Numbered from the stretch's first letter, positions 28,275 to 39,619 are shown. The stretch is 64,000 nucleotides of DNA from Rhodobacteraceae bacterium HLUCCO07 (GCA_001314705.1 LJSU01000009.1:248001-312000), one strand, 5' to 3'. Notes: generated from the letters alone by a model not told the origin. Program-made: numbers and translations.

Positions 28275-28751
28275 ATGGCTGAACTCACCCATTTCGATGC
28301 CCGGGGCGACGCCCACATGGTGGATGTCACCGACAAGGACGAAACCGACCGCGTCGCGCGCGCCCGCGGTTCGGTGCAGATGGCGCGCGCGACCTTCGAC
28401 CTCATCTCGGAAGGCCAGGCCAGCAAGGGCGACGTTCTCTCCGTGGCGCGTCTGGCCGGTATCATGGGCGCGAAACGGACAGCGGATCTGATCCCGCTCT
28501 GTCATCCTCTGCCGGTGACCAGGGTCGCGGTGGATCTCACGCTCGATCCGGACCTGCCCGGCGTGCAGATCGAGGCGACCGTCAAGACCACGGGCAGGAC
28601 CGGCGTCGAGATGGAAGCGCTGACCGCCGTCTCGACTGCCGCGCTCACCGTTTATGACATGGTCAAGGCCGTGGACAGGGCCATGGTGATTTCCGACATT
28701 CGCGTCGTGATGAAGGAAGGCGGGAAATCGGGCCGCTTCGTCGCCCCATGA
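28275..28751 (+). CDS. moaC: Cyclic pyranopterin monophosphate synthase MoaC
   Basis: Second step of molybdenum cofactor synthesis, converting 3',8-cyclo-7,8-dihydro-GTP to cPMP with MoaA. Conserved blocks: [40 protein letters not shown], and [21 protein letters not shown] with catalytic Lys in VKAVDRAM. 158 aa. moaA is not in the window. ATGA overlap with moeA. Confidence 0.97.
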   Translation: MAELTHFDARGDAHMVDVTDKDETDRVARARGSVQMARATFDLISEGQASKGDVLSVARLAGIMGAKRTADLIPLCHPLPVTRVAVDLTLDPDLPGVQIEATVKTTGRTGVEMEALTAVSTAALTVYDMVKAVDRAMVISDIRVVMKEGGKSGRFVAP

Positions 28752-29920
28752 TCAGCGTCGACGAAGCCCTCGAAAAGCTCTTTGCCCTCGTGTGCCCGAC
28801 CGCCCACGAATCTGTCCCCCTTCTCGAAGCCGCAGGTCGCGTTCTGGCCACCGATGTGACGGCCCGCCGCGATCAGCCCCCGTTCGCGACCTCCGCGATG
28901 GATGGCTATGCCGTCATCAGCGAAGAGGCCGATCTGCACGCGCAATTCAAGGTCATCGGCGAGAGCGCGGCCGGGCACCGTTTCGCGGGCGAAGTCAAAC
29001 CCGGACAGGCGGTGCGCATCTTTACCGGGGCGCCCCTTCCCAAGGGGGCAAGCCGCGTTGTCATTCAAGAGGATGTCGAACGGCGCGCTGATCTCATCAC
29101 GATCACCGACTCGCAAACCGGCGGCACGAACATCCGCCCACAAGGCGACGATTTCAGGGCCGGAGATGTGATCCACGCCCCGCGCATCATCGGTCCGACC
29201 GACCTCGCGCTGCTGGCAGCGATGAACATTGCCCACGTCCCGGTTCATCGCAAACCCGTCGTGGCGCTGATCTCGACCGGCGACGAACTGGTCATGCCAG
29301 GCGAGGACCCATCACCCGACCAGATCGTCGCGTCCAACAGCTTTGGCCTCTATGCGATGCTCCGCGACTGGGGGGCGGAACCGCGCCTGCTCCCGATCGC
29401 GCGCGACAATCGGGAAAGCCTCGAGACCGCGTTCCGGCTTGCCGAAACGGCGGATCTCGTCGTCACGATCGGCGGCGCATCGGTCGGCGACCATGACATG
29501 GTGGGCGATGTCGCCGAAACCATGGGGCTGGAAAGATCCTTCTACAAGATCGCGATCCGTCCGGGCAAACCGCTCATGGCCGGGCGGATGGGCAATGCCG
29601 CGATGGTCGGTCTGCCGGGCAATCCCGTCTCCGCCATGGTCTGTGCGCGGGTCTTTCTCGCCCCGATGGTCAGGTCGATGCTGGGCATGAAGGCCGAACG
29701 CGCGGAAGAGAAGCGGGCCGTTCTGACGCATGATCTGCCTCGGAACGGGCCACGCGAACATTACCAGCGCGCGGTTGTCGAGAACGGACAGGTGACCGTC
29801 GCCGCGCGCCAGGACAGCGCCCTGCTTTCGGTCCTGGCCGACGCCAATGCACTGGCCGTGTCACCGCCCGACGCCCCGGCTCAACCCGCCGGGAGCGAGA
29901 TCCGCTACATCTCGATCTGA
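28748..29920 (+). CDS. moeA: Molybdopterin molybdotransferase MoeA
   Basis: Inserts molybdate into adenylated molybdopterin. Landmarks: [100 protein letters not shown]. 390 aa, full length, with the C-terminal domain. Last gene of the trpGDC-moaC-moeA run before the lexA promoter. Confidence 0.96.
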   Translation: MISVDEALEKLFALVCPTAHESVPLLEAAGRVLATDVTARRDQPPFATSAMDGYAVISEEADLHAQFKVIGESAAGHRFAGEVKPGQAVRIFTGAPLPKGASRVVIQEDVERRADLITITDSQTGGTNIRPQGDDFRAGDVIHAPRIIGPTDLALLAAMNIAHVPVHRKPVVALISTGDELVMPGEDPSPDQIVASNSFGLYAMLRDWGAEPRLLPIARDNRESLETAFRLAETADLVVTIGGASVGDHDMVGDVAETMGLERSFYKIAIRPGKPLMAGRMGNAAMVGLPGNPVSAMVCARVFLAPMVRSMLGMKAERAEEKRAVLTHDLPRNGPREHYQRAVVENGQVTVAARQDSALLSVLADANALAVSPPDAPAQPAGSEIRYISI

Positions 29921-29957
29921 TCGGGCACCGCCCGTCGAAGCCCTAGATGGCGGGCGG

Positions 29958-29986
29958 TTGACACAAAACGGGAACATGTATAGAAC
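29958..29986 (+). promoter_or_regulatory. lexA promoter with LexA operator (SOS box)
   Basis: GAAC (29972-29975), seven bases, GAAC (29983-29986): the alphaproteobacterial LexA box consensus. TTGACA at 29958-29963 is a perfect -35; the -10 (TATAGA or TAGAAC, 29979-29986) lies within the box, so bound LexA would block RNA polymerase. It predicts autorepression of lexA. Confidence 0.9.
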
Positions 29987-30021
29987 AAAGTGCATCAGTC
30001 GTCCGAAACGGAGACAGGCCA

Positions 30022-30720
30022 ATGCTGACCCGCAAACAACTCGACCTCCTGGAATTCATCCACAAGCGCGTTCAGCGCGACGGCGTGCCACCGTCATTCG
30101 ACGAAATGAAAGAGGCACTGGATCTGCGCTCGAAATCCGGCATCCACCGCCTGATCACCGGCCTGGAAGAGCGTGGGTTCATCCGACGTCTTGCGCACCG
30201 GGCGCGGGCCATCGAGATCGTCAGGCTTCCCGACAGCATGAGCGGCGACAGCGCCGGCTTTCATCCCAGGGTGATCGAAGGGGACCGTCAAGACATCGGC
30301 AAACCGGCAAATGCAATCGGTGTCGAAGCGGTCGAAGCCTGCGAACTGCCCGTCATGGGCCGAATTGCCGCCGGCGTTCCGATCGAGGCGCTTCAGCACG
30401 CCACGCATAACGTGGCAGTGCCGCAGGCGATGATACGTGGCGGGCAGGAACATTACGCGCTTGAGGTCAAGGGCGATTCGATGATCGACGCCGGCATCAA
30501 TGACGGCGACGTTGTCATCATTCGCCAGACGCCGACCGCTGACAATGGGGATATCGTGGTTGCGCTGGTCGAGGATCACGAGGCGACACTGAAGCGCTTT
30601 TTCCGGCGTGGGAACGCCATCGCGCTCGAGGCGGCCAACCCTGCGTATGAAACGCGCGTTTTCCCCGATGACAAGGTCAAGGTCCAGGGGCGCCTCGTCG
30701 GGCTGATCCGCACCTATTGA
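30022..30720 (+). CDS. lexA: SOS repressor LexA
   Basis: Transcriptional repressor of DNA-damage genes, inactivated by RecA-stimulated self-cleavage. N-terminal winged HTH ([47 protein letters not shown]), a long linker, cleavage site Ala-Gly in [11 protein letters not shown], catalytic Ser in [16 protein letters not shown] and Lys in [13 protein letters not shown]. 232 aa, usual for alphaproteobacteria. Preceded by a LexA box. Its last 7 bases overlap tail-to-tail with comEC. Confidence 0.97.
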   Translation: MLTRKQLDLLEFIHKRVQRDGVPPSFDEMKEALDLRSKSGIHRLITGLEERGFIRRLAHRARAIEIVRLPDSMSGDSAGFHPRVIEGDRQDIGKPANAIGVEAVEACELPVMGRIAAGVPIEALQHATHNVAVPQAMIRGGQEHYALEVKGDSMIDAGINDGDVVIIRQTPTADNGDIVVALVEDHEATLKRFFRRGNAIALEAANPAYETRVFPDDKVKVQGRLVGLIRTY

Positions 30721-32738
30721 CGCAAACCGCGCGTGTTCCAGAGGCGATCACCGGTGTAATCCCGCGTGGTCGTCATCATCGCGTGGCCCTCCCGCCCGTC
30801 AAGGCGCAGCGCCACGGCCCCGGTGGCCCGCATGCGCTCGGGATCGAACGTGTCACAGGCCAGATCCTCGGGCAGGTCCGCATTGCTCACGACGATCTCG
30901 CCTTCGGTGCAGCGCAGCTCGGCCGACGCACGTTTGCCCGTCACGTGGATGATGCGCACCGGGTTTGCGGCGGTCACGGCCTTCCATTTCTTCGCCGCCG
31001 CATCCTGGCTGATCGGGGTGCCATCGTTTTCCAGCCAGTTGGTCGCGACGAAACCGGCGCCGCGGGCCTTGCTCAGGGCGCGCCCATCCTCGCCCATTAC
31101 CCCCACCAACGCACCGCCTTCGGCGATCAGGACGTCAGGTCTTTCGACCATGGCCCATGCAACCACCGACACCGCGACCGGACCGAGGCCGACAAATCGC
31201 AGGCGCCCCTGCCACAGGAACAGGATCAGGAAGCCGAAGGCCATCACCGGCAGGACGAACCAGTCCGGACTGGGCACCGCACCGCGTGACCCTTCGATTC
31301 CGGTCACGGTATGTGCCACGCCGAGGATCCAGTCGAGCCCGGCACCGGCAATCGACAAGGGCACGCCATCCAGCCCGAGCGGCAGCAGAAGCGCAGCGCA
31401 GACCAGTGCCGGGATGATCAATGTCCCCATGAGGGGCACCGAGATGAGATTTGCGATCAGCCCGAGATGGGCCGTCTGATTGAAATGTGCCGCCCCGATC
31501 GGCCCGGTCGCCGCCCCGGCCACGGACGAGGAGATGATGACGGCCATGACTGCACGGCTCCAGGAGGCCCGGCCAAGGCTGAACCGCGCATCGCGAAGCC
31601 AGCCGAAGACCGCGACAAGAGCGGTGGTCGCCGCGAAGGACATCTGGAAACCCGGACCGAGCAGGGCTTCGGGCCGCAGGATCAGAATGATCGTCGCCGC
31701 GAGGCCGACTGCACGCAGGGAGATCGCGCGCCGATCGGCAATGACCGCCAACAGCGCAACCGCGACCATGACAAAGGCGCGCTCGGTCGCAACATTTCCC
31801 CCCGAAAGCGACAGGTAAGCCGCAGCGAACACGAGCGCGATCACCGCCGCGATCTTCTTGCCGGGAAAACGCAATCCCAGGGGCGGAACGGCCGCAAGCC
31901 CGACCCGGACAACCGCAAAGACGAACCCGGCCAGAAGCCCCATGTGCAGGCCGGAAATCGCCAGAAGATGCGCAAGATTCGACGCCCTGAGCGCCTCGAG
32001 CGTATCGGGCCCCATGCCTGCCCGATCACCGGTCATGATCGCCGCGGCGAAGGCCCCGGTCTCGCCCGGCAGGCGGGCCTGGACATGCTGCGACAACGCA
32101 AGGCGCGCCCGCAACAGGAGCTTTTCCGAGCCGGCCGGCTCAAGCAACAGGAGCGGCGTGCGCGCATAGCCCACCGCACCCAGCTTCTGGAACCAAGCGT
32201 GGCGCTGAAAATCAAATCCGCCGGGCTCGACCGGGCCGCCGGGCGGGGAAAGAAGCGCTGTCACGATGATCGTTGCACCGGGAAGCGGGGCCGATCCATC
32301 GGGTCCATGCAGCGATATGCGCATGCGCTCCGGCCGCCGCTCCGGCGCAAGGCGCGCCATGACGACCTGATCGAGCGTGATGCGCGTCGCGCCGCTTCCC
32401 GAACGGTCAATGCCGATCACCCGACCCTCGACAGGCCCGTAATAGCGCCAGCCGAGGACAGGATCTTCGAGTATATGCGTCCTTGTCATGGCCAGAGCGA
32501 ACCCGAAAGACACAAGGACCGCCGCCCAGATGAATGGCGCCCAGAATGCACCCGCATACCGCGTCAGCAGCGCCCCGAGGACCACGCCGCAGGCAATCAC
32601 CGGCAGGACAAGGCGGGGCGGCTCGACCTGAAGCCCGAAATACAAGCCGATCCCGAATGCCATGCAGACGGGAACCCAGGGAAAGAGGTGCCCCCGTTGC
32701 GCGAGAACAGCGGCTTCTATGCGCCCCCCGAGCGGCAT
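30714..32738 (-). CDS. comEC: ComEC/Rec2 family DNA-uptake channel protein
   Basis: Inner-membrane protein that translocates single-stranded DNA in natural transformation; in Rhodobacter capsulatus ComEC is also required for recipients of gene-transfer-agent DNA. 674 aa: an N-terminal membrane pair, a DUF4131 domain (~90-220, [21 protein letters not shown]), then the competence domain (~235-510) with [22 protein letters not shown] and [22 protein letters not shown]. The C-terminal part (~540-674) lacks a recognisable HxHxDH metallo-beta-lactamase motif. Convergent with lexA, 76 bp divergent from gltX. Confidence 0.92.
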   Translation of the reverse strand: MPLGGRIEAAVLAQRGHLFPWVPVCMAFGIGLYFGLQVEPPRLVLPVIACGVVLGALLTRYAGAFWAPFIWAAVLVSFGFALAMTRTHILEDPVLGWRYYGPVEGRVIGIDRSGSGATRITLDQVVMARLAPERRPERMRISLHGPDGSAPLPGATIIVTALLSPPGGPVEPGGFDFQRHAWFQKLGAVGYARTPLLLLEPAGSEKLLLRARLALSQHVQARLPGETGAFAAAIMTGDRAGMGPDTLEALRASNLAHLLAISGLHMGLLAGFVFAVVRVGLAAVPPLGLRFPGKKIAAVIALVFAAAYLSLSGGNVATERAFVMVAVALLAVIADRRAISLRAVGLAATIILILRPEALLGPGFQMSFAATTALVAVFGWLRDARFSLGRASWSRAVMAVIISSSVAGAATGPIGAAHFNQTAHLGLIANLISVPLMGTLIIPALVCAALLLPLGLDGVPLSIAGAGLDWILGVAHTVTGIEGSRGAVPSPDWFVLPVMAFGFLILFLWQGRLRFVGLGPVAVSVVAWAMVERPDVLIAEGGALVGVMGEDGRALSKARGAGFVATNWLENDGTPISQDAAAKKWKAVTAANPVRIIHVTGKRASAELRCTEGEIVVSNADLPEDLACDTFDPERMRATGAVALRLDGREGHAMMTTTRDYTGDRLWNTRGLRQ

Positions 32739-32814
32739 GGCTTGTCCTTGTCTTGGCGGATCATTAGACAGGCACCGAGCCTATCCAGCCATGGTTACCG
32801 AAAGATTAACGCCC

Positions 32815-34218
32815 ATGACCGAAGATGTCGTCACACGCTTTGCCCCGTCGCCGACCGGATTCCTGCATATCGGCGGTGCGCGCACGGCCCTGTTCAACTG
32901 GCTCTTTGCGCGCGGGCGCAATGGCAGGTTCCTGCTTCGGATCGAAGACACCGACCGGGCACGTTCGACCGTCGAGGCGACCGAAGCGATCCTCAAGGGG
33001 CTTTCATGGCTCGGGCTGGAGCATGACGGGGATGTCGTGAGCCAGTTCTCTTGCGCCGAACGCCATGCCGAGGTCGCCCGGACGATGCTGGAGACGGGGC
33101 AGGCCTACAAGTGCTTCTCAACCCAGGAAGAGATCGAAGCGTTCCGCGAACGTGCCCGCGCAGAGAAGCAATCGACGCATTTTCAAAGCCCGTGGCGCGA
33201 TGCAGACCCGGCCACGCATCCGGATCGGCCCCATGTCGTGCGCCTGCGGGCCCCGCGCGAAGGCGTGACCGTCATTCGCGACAAGGTCCAGGGCGATGTC
33301 ACGATCCGCAATGACCAGCTCGATGACATGGTGCTCCTGCGGTCGGATGGCACGCCGGTCTACATGCTCGCGGTTGTTGTCGATGATCACGACATGGGCG
33401 TGACCCACGTCATCCGGGGGGATGACCACCTCAACAATGCGGCCCGACAACAGCTGATTTACCAGGCCATGGGCTGGCACGTGCCGGTCTGGGCGCACAT
33501 TCCCCTCATTCACGGGCCAGACGGAAAGAAACTGTCAAAGCGGCATGGTGCGCTCGGTGTGGAGGAATACCAGGCTATGGGATATCCGGCGGCCGGCCTT
33601 CGCAATTATCTCGCCCGCCTGGGATGGAGCCATGGAGACGATGAGTTCTTTACGGATGCGCAAGCCATAGAATGGTTCGATCTCGAAGGGATCGGACGTG
33701 CCCCTGCCCGCTTCGATTTCAAGAAGCTCGAGAATATCTGCGGAATGCACATGGCCGCATCGGATGATGCTGCGTTGCTGCAGGAGTTGCAGGCCTTTCG
33801 GGCCGCAACAGGGCAACCCGCCTTGCCGGAACGGAAAGTTGACTTGCTTCTCGCGGCCATGCCATTCCTGAAAGAGCGCGCCAAGACCTTTCCGGAACTC
33901 ACTGAAAAGGCGGCATTTGTTCTTCAGGATCGCCCGATTCAGCCAGATGAGAAAGCAGCCGGTATTCTCGATTCTGCATCCCGTGGTATACTGGGTGAAT
34001 TGACGCCGCATCTGCAAAATGCTAGCTGGTCGCGTGCTGATCTGGAACACGTCATGACCCGGTTCGCAGAGGAAAAGGGTACAAAATTCGGCAAGCTCGC
34101 GGGTCCGCTCAGGGCCGCTCTGGCAGGTCGGACGACAACGCCCAGCGTTTTCGACATGATGCTGGTTCTGGGGCGCGAAGAATCGCTGGCCCGCCTGTCC
34201 GACGCCGCCAAGACATGA
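32815..34218 (+). CDS. gltX: Glutamate-tRNA ligase
   Basis: Charges tRNA-Glu. Class I synthetase: HIGH-type motif in [31 protein letters not shown]-type motif [15 protein letters not shown], and a C-terminal anticodon-binding domain. 467 aa, typical. The start MTEDVVTRF follows family practice; an ATG eight codons upstream (32791) is possible. A second, truncated paralogue (gluQRS) is at 58.3 kb. Followed by gltA 84 bp later. Confidence 0.96.
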   Translation: MTEDVVTRFAPSPTGFLHIGGARTALFNWLFARGRNGRFLLRIEDTDRARSTVEATEAILKGLSWLGLEHDGDVVSQFSCAERHAEVARTMLETGQAYKCFSTQEEIEAFRERARAEKQSTHFQSPWRDADPATHPDRPHVVRLRAPREGVTVIRDKVQGDVTIRNDQLDDMVLLRSDGTPVYMLAVVVDDHDMGVTHVIRGDDHLNNAARQQLIYQAMGWHVPVWAHIPLIHGPDGKKLSKRHGALGVEEYQAMGYPAAGLRNYLARLGWSHGDDEFFTDAQAIEWFDLEGIGRAPARFDFKKLENICGMHMAASDDAALLQELQAFRAATGQPALPERKVDLLLAAMPFLKERAKTFPELTEKAAFVLQDRPIQPDEKAAGILDSASRGILGELTPHLQNASWSRADLEHVMTRFAEEKGTKFGKLAGPLRAALAGRTTTPSVFDMMLVLGREESLARLSDAAKT

Positions 34219-34302
34219 ATGGCTTTAACCGTAGTGAAAGCCGAAAAGCCATAGTATAGCCCCAAGCGGTACGCGCCGGGGTTACTTCAGGAAGGAAGAA
34301 GC

Positions 34303-35598
34303 ATGACTGATAGCAGCAAGACCGCGACACTGACCATCGACGGCACATCCTACGACTTGCCACTGCTTTCGCCGACGGCCGGGCCGAATGTCATCGACAT
34401 CAGGAAACTCTATGCCGATGCGGGTGTTTTCACCTACGATCCGGGCTACACTTCCACGGCGTCCTGCGACAGCACCATCACCTTCATTGATGGCGCCAAG
34501 GGCGAGCTTTTGCATCGCGGGTATCCGATCGATCAGCTTGCCGAGAAATCGCATTACCTCGAAGTCTGCTACCTGCTGCTCTATGGCAATCTGCCCACGG
34601 CATCGGACCTCGAAGAATTCGAGGCGACGATCACGCGCCACACCATGATCCACGAGCAGATGCACAATTTCTTCCGTGGGTTCCGGCGGGATGCGCACCC
34701 CATGGCAACCATGGTCGGCGTTGTTGGCGCCATGTCGGCCTTCTATCACGACTCGACCGATATTTCCGACCCGCGCCAGCGCGAAATCGCATCGCACCGC
34801 ATGATCGCCAAGATGCCGACCATCGCGGCCATGGCCTATAAGTATTCGATCGGCCAGCCCTTCGTCTATCCGCGCAACGATCTCGACTATGCCTCGAACT
34901 TCCTGCACATGTGTTTCGCCGTTCCGGCCGAACAATACGAGGTGGACCCGATCCTGTCGCGTGCCATGGATCGCATCTTCATTCTCCACGCCGATCACGA
35001 GCAGAACGCCTCGACCTCCACCGTCCGCCTGGCCTCGTCCTCCGGGGCGAACCCCTTCGCGTGTATCGCCGCGGGCATTGCCTGCCTCTGGGGCCCCGCC
35101 CATGGCGGTGCCAACCAGGCTTGCCTCGAAATGCTCAAGGAAATCGGCTCGGTCGAGCGGATTCCCGAGTTCATCGCCCGGGCCAAGGACAAGGACGATC
35201 CGTTCCGCCTGATGGGCTTTGGCCACCGGGTCTACAAGAATTTCGATCCCCGCGCGAAGGTGATGAAGCAGTCCGCCGACGAGGTGCTCGACCTGCTCGG
35301 GATCGAGAACAACCCGGTGCTTCAGGTTGCCAAGGAGCTTGAGAAACAGGCGCTGGAAGATCCCTATTTCGCCGACAAGAAGCTGTTTCCGAACGTGGAT
35401 TTCTACTCGGGCATCATTCTCGAGGCGATGGGCTTCCCGACCTCGATGTTCACCCCGATCTTCGCGCTGTCGCGCACCGTTGGCTGGATTTCGCAGTGGA
35501 AGGAGCAACTGTCGGACCCGGCCCACAAGATCGGGCGCCCGCGTCAACTCTATCTCGGGGAAACGGCCCGCAACTATATCGACGTCGAAGACCGCTAA
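34303..35598 (+). CDS. gltA: Citrate synthase (type II)
   Basis: Condenses oxaloacetate and acetyl-CoA, first step of the TCA cycle. Family blocks: [52 protein letters not shown] (catalytic His), [31 protein letters not shown] (second His) and [12 protein letters not shown]. 431 aa, the size of hexameric NADH-sensitive enzymes. GGAAGGAAG precedes the ATG. It ends at a strong terminator. Confidence 0.98.
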   Translation: MTDSSKTATLTIDGTSYDLPLLSPTAGPNVIDIRKLYADAGVFTYDPGYTSTASCDSTITFIDGAKGELLHRGYPIDQLAEKSHYLEVCYLLLYGNLPTASDLEEFEATITRHTMIHEQMHNFFRGFRRDAHPMATMVGVVGAMSAFYHDSTDISDPRQREIASHRMIAKMPTIAAMAYKYSIGQPFVYPRNDLDYASNFLHMCFAVPAEQYEVDPILSRAMDRIFILHADHEQNASTSTVRLASSSGANPFACIAAGIACLWGPAHGGANQACLEMLKEIGSVERIPEFIARAKDKDDPFRLMGFGHRVYKNFDPRAKVMKQSADEVLDLLGIENNPVLQVAKELEKQALEDPYFADKKLFPNVDFYSGIILEAMGFPTSMFTPIFALSRTVGWISQWKEQLSDPAHKIGRPRQLYLGETARNYIDVEDR

Positions 35599-35624
35599 GC
35601 GACAGACGCGATCAGGCTCGAAAG

Positions 35625-35655
35625 GCCCCGGGGTGTTCACCCCCGGGGCTTTTTT
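35625..35655 (+). terminator. Strong terminator after gltA
   Basis: GCCCCGGGG (35625-35633) pairs with CCCCGGGGC (35641-35649), loop about 7 nt, followed by TTTTTT. It may act in both directions, lying just before the convergent enoyl-CoA hydratase gene end. Confidence 0.92.
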
Positions 35656-35669
35656 CATCGCGGAAAGCC

Positions 35670-36449
35670 TCAGCGACCCTCGAAATGCGCCTTTCGCTTT
35701 TCGAGAAACGCGACAACGCCTTCCATGAAATCTCGGCTCTTGCTCGCCTCCCCCTGAAGCTTTGCCTCGTTGACCAGCTGTGCCTCGAGATCATTGGCCC
35801 AGCTTGCGCGAATGGCGCGCTTGGTCAATTCATAGGCGCGCGTCGGCCCATCGGCCAGTTGCGCCGCCCGCGCACGCCAATGCGCCTCGAACGCGTCATC
35901 GGGCACCGCCTCCCAGATCATGCCCCAGTCATCCGCCTGCCGGGCGCTGATCTTCTCGGCGAAAAGTGCCGCGCCCATCGCCTTGGCCATTCCCATGGTG
36001 CGCGGAAGGACATATGTGCCGCCTGCATCGGGCATGAGACCGATCCGCGTGAACGCCTGAAGGAAATAGGCGCTTTCGGTGGCGATCACCACATCCGCCG
36101 CGAGGGCGAGGTTTGCCCCGGCGCCGGCGGCCGGGCCGTTCACCGCCGCGATGACGGGCAGCGGCGATTCGACAATGGCCCTGATCATGGGATTGTATTC
36201 ATCGCGCAGGCCCCGCTCGAGATCGAGCGCACCGGCATTGGCATCGCCCAGATCCTGGCCAGAACAGAATGCCCCCCCCGCGCCCGTCAGAACGATCACC
36301 CGGGCCCCGTCCGTCTCGGCGTGGTGAATGGCATCAGGGATCTCGGCACGCATCTGCGATGTCAGCGCGTTCATCTTGTCCGGACGGTCGAGCATGACAA
36401 CAGCAATGCTGTCAAACATCTCGAAGGTGATTTCCTTGTAGTCCACCAT
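35670..36449 (-). CDS. Enoyl-CoA hydratase/isomerase (crotonase family, PaaG-like)
   Basis: CoA-ester hydratase or isomerase. Oxyanion-hole blocks: TGAGGAFCSGQDLGD and VNGPAAGAGANLALAADVVIA; active-site acidic residue in FTRIGLMPDAGGTYVLPR, the Asp-containing version found in PaaG-type ring isomerases. 259 aa, full length. No other phenylacetate or beta-oxidation gene is adjacent, so the substrate is open. It sits at the 3' end of the ccm block, 72 bp after ccmH. Confidence 0.9.
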   Translation of the reverse strand: MVDYKEITFEMFDSIAVVMLDRPDKMNALTSQMRAEIPDAIHHAETDGARVIVLTGAGGAFCSGQDLGDANAGALDLERGLRDEYNPMIRAIVESPLPVIAAVNGPAAGAGANLALAADVVIATESAYFLQAFTRIGLMPDAGGTYVLPRTMGMAKAMGAALFAEKISARQADDWGMIWEAVPDDAFEAHWRARAAQLADGPTRAYELTKRAIRASWANDLEAQLVNEAKLQGEASKSRDFMEGVVAFLEKRKAHFEGR

Positions 36450-36521
36450 CCGTCATCCTCTGCCAAGCGGTCGAGGGTCAATCAACCTCATTCAGACGGG
36501 TCGGCAAAGCGAAACCCCGCG

Positions 36522-36974
36522 TCACGTCTTCATGATTTCTTCAAGACGCCGGGCTTCCTGCTCGCTCAGGGTTTCCTCGCCGGGTGCCTTGGCTCTTGAC
36601 CGGCCGCGCAGATAGATCAGCCCGGCAACCCCCGCAAAAAGCAGCATTCCGGGCCCGGCCCCCCAGAGGATCCAGTTGCTCCCGCCAAAGCGCGGTTTCA
36701 GCAGGACATACTCACCATAGCGACTGACAAGGAATTCCTTGACCTCTTCGTTGTCATCACCTTCGAGGATCCGCTCGCGGACCATCAGCCGCATGTCGCG
36801 GGCAAGCTCTGCGTTGCTGTCGTCGATACTCTCGTTGCGACAGACCAGGCACCGCAGATCCTTTGACACCTCCCGCGCCCGCGCTTCGAGCGCGGGGTCA
36901 TCCAGGATCTCGTCTGGTTGGACCGCATACACGGGATGGGCAAACAACACCAGGATCAGGAGAATGGTCCTCAT
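36522..36974 (-). CDS. ccmH: Cytochrome c maturation protein CcmH (thiol-disulfide subunit)
   Basis: Periplasmic, membrane-anchored thioredoxin-like factor that keeps the apocytochrome CXXCH cysteines reduced for heme ligation with CcmF. Signal MRTILLILVLFAHPVYA, the redox motif LRCLVCRNESIDDSNAELARDMR, and a C-terminal anchor (WILWGAGPGMLLFAGVAGLIYL). 150 aa, the short CcmH/CcmL form without the TPR CcmI domain. Its start overlaps the ccmF stop. Confidence 0.96.
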   Translation of the reverse strand: MRTILLILVLFAHPVYAVQPDEILDDPALEARAREVSKDLRCLVCRNESIDDSNAELARDMRLMVRERILEGDDNEEVKEFLVSRYGEYVLLKPRFGGSNWILWGAGPGMLLFAGVAGLIYLRGRSRAKAPGEETLSEQEARRLEEIMKT

Positions 36975-38938
36975 TCGGCAGGAACCCCTTGCAGACGTGA
37001 ATTCCTGGCCCCGGCAGCGACGCGATAGCGCCGGTCGGAAAGGCTCAGAAAGCCCCCGAGTGCCATCAGGATAGAACCGCCCCAGATCCAGTTGGCAAGC
37101 GGCTTGATATAGACGCGCATCGCCCAGCCACCCGACTGTTGCGGATCACCGATCACGACATAGACATCCCGCAGAAAGCCATTGTCGATCGCTGCCTCGG
37201 TCGTGGGCTGCCCCGCGACCGGATAGACCCGCTTCTCGGGATGCAGGGTGGTTACGAGTTCTCCCCCGCGCGCGACGTCGACCGCGGCCATGGTGGAGAT
37301 GTAGTTCGGCCCCTGGACCTCCTCGACCTCTCTCAGGGTGAACTCGTATCCGCTGACGTCGAAGGTTTCGTCGGTCTGGACGACGCGAATGTCCTCTACC
37401 TCCCACGCAAGCAACCCGGCGATACCCGCCATCGTGACGCCGAGACCGGAATGCGCGACGGCCTTGCCCCAGTCGGAGCGCGGCAGTCGTGTCAACCGCT
37501 GAAGTCGATTGCGCCCGCGCCCGGCACGCGAAAGCAAATCGATCACGGCGCCGGCCATCAACCATGTGCCCAGCATCATGCCGATCGGCCCCATGGCGCT
37601 GCGCCCCGATTGCACCGCCCATACCAGCGCCGCCACCGCCACGGCCAGTGCCAGCGCCGGCCACAGCGCGCGGATCGTGCGCCCGATCCGGGCGCGCTTC
37701 CACGGCAACATGGATCCGATTGGAAGTATGATCCCCAGGATGATCATGAAGGGCGTGAAGGCCTGGTTGAAGAACGGCTCGCCGACAGACAGCTTGCGCT
37801 CGAACAGCATCTCGCTGATCAGGGGCCATATCGTGCCGATGAACACGACAAAGGTCGCAACAACGAGCAGGATATTGTTCGCCACCAGCGCCGATTCGCG
37901 GCTGACCAGTCCGAAAACCCCCTTTGCCTCCATGACGCTTGCCCGCGCGGCAAAGAGCGTCAGCGCACCGCCCACGAACAGCCCCATGATCAGGAGCAGG
38001 AAGACCCCGCGATCCGGATCGGTGGCAAAGGCATGAACGCTTGTGAGAACTCCGGAACGGGTGATGAACGCGCCAAGCAGCGAAAAGCCGAATGCGATGA
38101 TCGCGAGAAGAACGGTCCAGCTTTTCATGCTTTCACGTTTCTCGACCACGACCGAGGAATGCAGCAAGGCGACAGCGATCAGCCACGGCATGAAGCTCGC
38201 ATTCTCGACCGGATCCCAGAACCAGAAACCACCCCAGCCCAATTCGTAATAGGCCCACCAGCTGCCCAGCCCGATCCCGATGGTCAGGAACACCCAGGCG
38301 GCAAGCGTCCAGGGGCGCACCCACCGCCCCCACGCGGCGTCCACGCGACCTTCGATGAGCGCCGCAACCGCAAAGGAAAACGCCATCGAAAGACCGACAT
38401 ACCCCAGGTAGAGAAACGGCGGGTGAAAGGCCAAGCCGGGGTCCTGCAGCAAGGGGTTGAGATCGCGCCCGTCAAACGGCGCGACATCCGTGCGCAGGAA
38501 CGGATTGGACGTGAACAGGATGAACGCAAAGAAGGCCGCGCCGATCGACCCTTGAACGGCGAGGATACGGGCCCGCAATGTCGGCGGCAGGTTGCCACCG
38601 AACCATTGTGCCATGGCCCCGAACAGCGTGACGATCAGCACCCACAGCAGCATCGAGCCTTCGTGATTGCCCCAGACGCCCGTGATCTTGTAGATCAACG
38701 GCTTGTCGGTATGGCTGTTGTTGACAACCAGTTGCAACGAGAAATCCGAGGTCACGAAAGCATAGGTCAGTGCAGCGAAGGCCACGACGGTGAGGAAGAA
38801 CTGCACATTCGCCGCGGGCTCGGCAAAGGCCATCCATCCGGGCCATCGCCGGTCCGCACCGACGAGCGGCACAACGGTTTGCATGCAGGCCGTCACGAAG
38901 GCCAGGATGAGGGCGAAATGTCCGAGTTCTGCGATCAT
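36971..38938 (-). CDS. ccmF: Heme lyase subunit CcmF
   Basis: Multi-spanning inner-membrane protein of the cytochrome c heme lyase. The WWD heme-handling domain is clear: GWGGFWFWDPVENASFMPWL; WGNHEGSMLLWVLI and NPFLRTDVAPFDGRDLNPLLQDPGLAFHPP segments are typical. 655 aa from MIAELGHFAL, the customary start; the frame extends 21 codons upstream without good reason. The C-terminal periplasmic domain (~490-600) precedes a last helix. 4-bp overlap with ccmH. Confidence 0.96.
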   Translation of the reverse strand: MIAELGHFALILAFVTACMQTVVPLVGADRRWPGWMAFAEPAANVQFFLTVVAFAALTYAFVTSDFSLQLVVNNSHTDKPLIYKITGVWGNHEGSMLLWVLIVTLFGAMAQWFGGNLPPTLRARILAVQGSIGAAFFAFILFTSNPFLRTDVAPFDGRDLNPLLQDPGLAFHPPFLYLGYVGLSMAFSFAVAALIEGRVDAAWGRWVRPWTLAAWVFLTIGIGLGSWWAYYELGWGGFWFWDPVENASFMPWLIAVALLHSSVVVEKRESMKSWTVLLAIIAFGFSLLGAFITRSGVLTSVHAFATDPDRGVFLLLIMGLFVGGALTLFAARASVMEAKGVFGLVSRESALVANNILLVVATFVVFIGTIWPLISEMLFERKLSVGEPFFNQAFTPFMIILGIILPIGSMLPWKRARIGRTIRALWPALALAVAVAALVWAVQSGRSAMGPIGMMLGTWLMAGAVIDLLSRAGRGRNRLQRLTRLPRSDWGKAVAHSGLGVTMAGIAGLLAWEVEDIRVVQTDETFDVSGYEFTLREVEEVQGPNYISTMAAVDVARGGELVTTLHPEKRVYPVAGQPTTEAAIDNGFLRDVYVVIGDPQQSGGWAMRVYIKPLANWIWGGSILMALGGFLSLSDRRYRVAAGARNSRLQGVPAE

Positions 38939-39028
38939 GGCTTTGTTTATAAACGCGGTGCGAGCCACGTCCAACAACAAACGCGCGAATTGCATGTTCA
39001 CTTTGTCGCGGGCGGGGCCGGTTCACCG

Positions 39029-39619
39029 TCAGCGCCCCATATCCGCTTCCCGCTGCCACGCCTGCAACGCCGGATTCGCCTCGGGCTCGATGATGTCCAG
39101 TTCAAGCTCCGCATCCGTGCCAGCGGCCGCCGCTCCGATTCCACCCGGCCCGCTTCTCGATTGCTCCAGCCGCTCAAGGTTGCTCAGAACCCTCGGAACG
39201 GTGGCGAGGGAATGGCTGATCTGGCGTTGGAACTCCTGGCCCTTGGCCTGGTGACGCGCCCCGAAATAAAAGCTCACGATCGCCCCCAGAAGCCACCATA
39301 GCGGCTCGGGCACAAGCGCGATCCCCTGCATGCGCGAGGCGAACCAGACCGGATCGACCATCGCCGCGATGAAAAGGCCGAGCGTCCCGAACGCAAGCGC
39401 CGGTCGTGGAAGCCGGTTGAGCCCGTCGATCATCCGGTCGAACAGGCCCTTCCTGGGCAGGGCGAACTCGCCACCGAACTGGGCCATCGCCCTGGCCCGT
39501 GTTTCGCTGTCGCGGCGTCCGGCCGCTTCGGCGTTCTCGCGAAACACCTCGGCGGCGGATTTCAAACCCCGCCCCCCATCGCCAAAGACCAGCGTCACGA
39601 TCCGTTCGATCAGTCCCAT
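39029..39619 (-). CDS. GTA-type holin (3-TM holin family)
   Basis: Membrane protein of the GTA_holin_3TM family that permits release of gene-transfer-agent particles by forming the hole for the lytic enzyme. 196 aa from MGLIERIVTLVFG: an N-terminal amphipathic segment, hydrophobic stretches at ALAFGTLGLFIAAMV and PLWWLLGAIVSFYFGARHQAK, and an acidic low-complexity tail. Start overlaps the endolysin stop by 10 bp. The longer upstream frame lies entirely inside the endolysin gene and is rejected. In R. capsulatus the endolysin/holin pair rcc00555/rcc00556 also lies apart from the structural GTA genes. Confidence 0.88.
   Translation of the reverse strand: MGLIERIVTLVFGDGGRGLKSAAEVFRENAEAAGRRDSETRARAMAQFGGEFALPRKGLFDRMIDGLNRLPRPALAFGTLGLFIAAMVDPVWFASRMQGIALVPEPLWWLLGAIVSFYFGARHQAKGQEFQRQISHSLATVPRVLSNLERLEQSRSGPGGIGAAAAGTDAELELDIIEPEANPALQAWQREADMGR

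Noticed and set aside
37139-39301. 720-codon plus-strand frame over ccmF
   Set aside because: Low-complexity antisense shadow of a multi-helix membrane protein.
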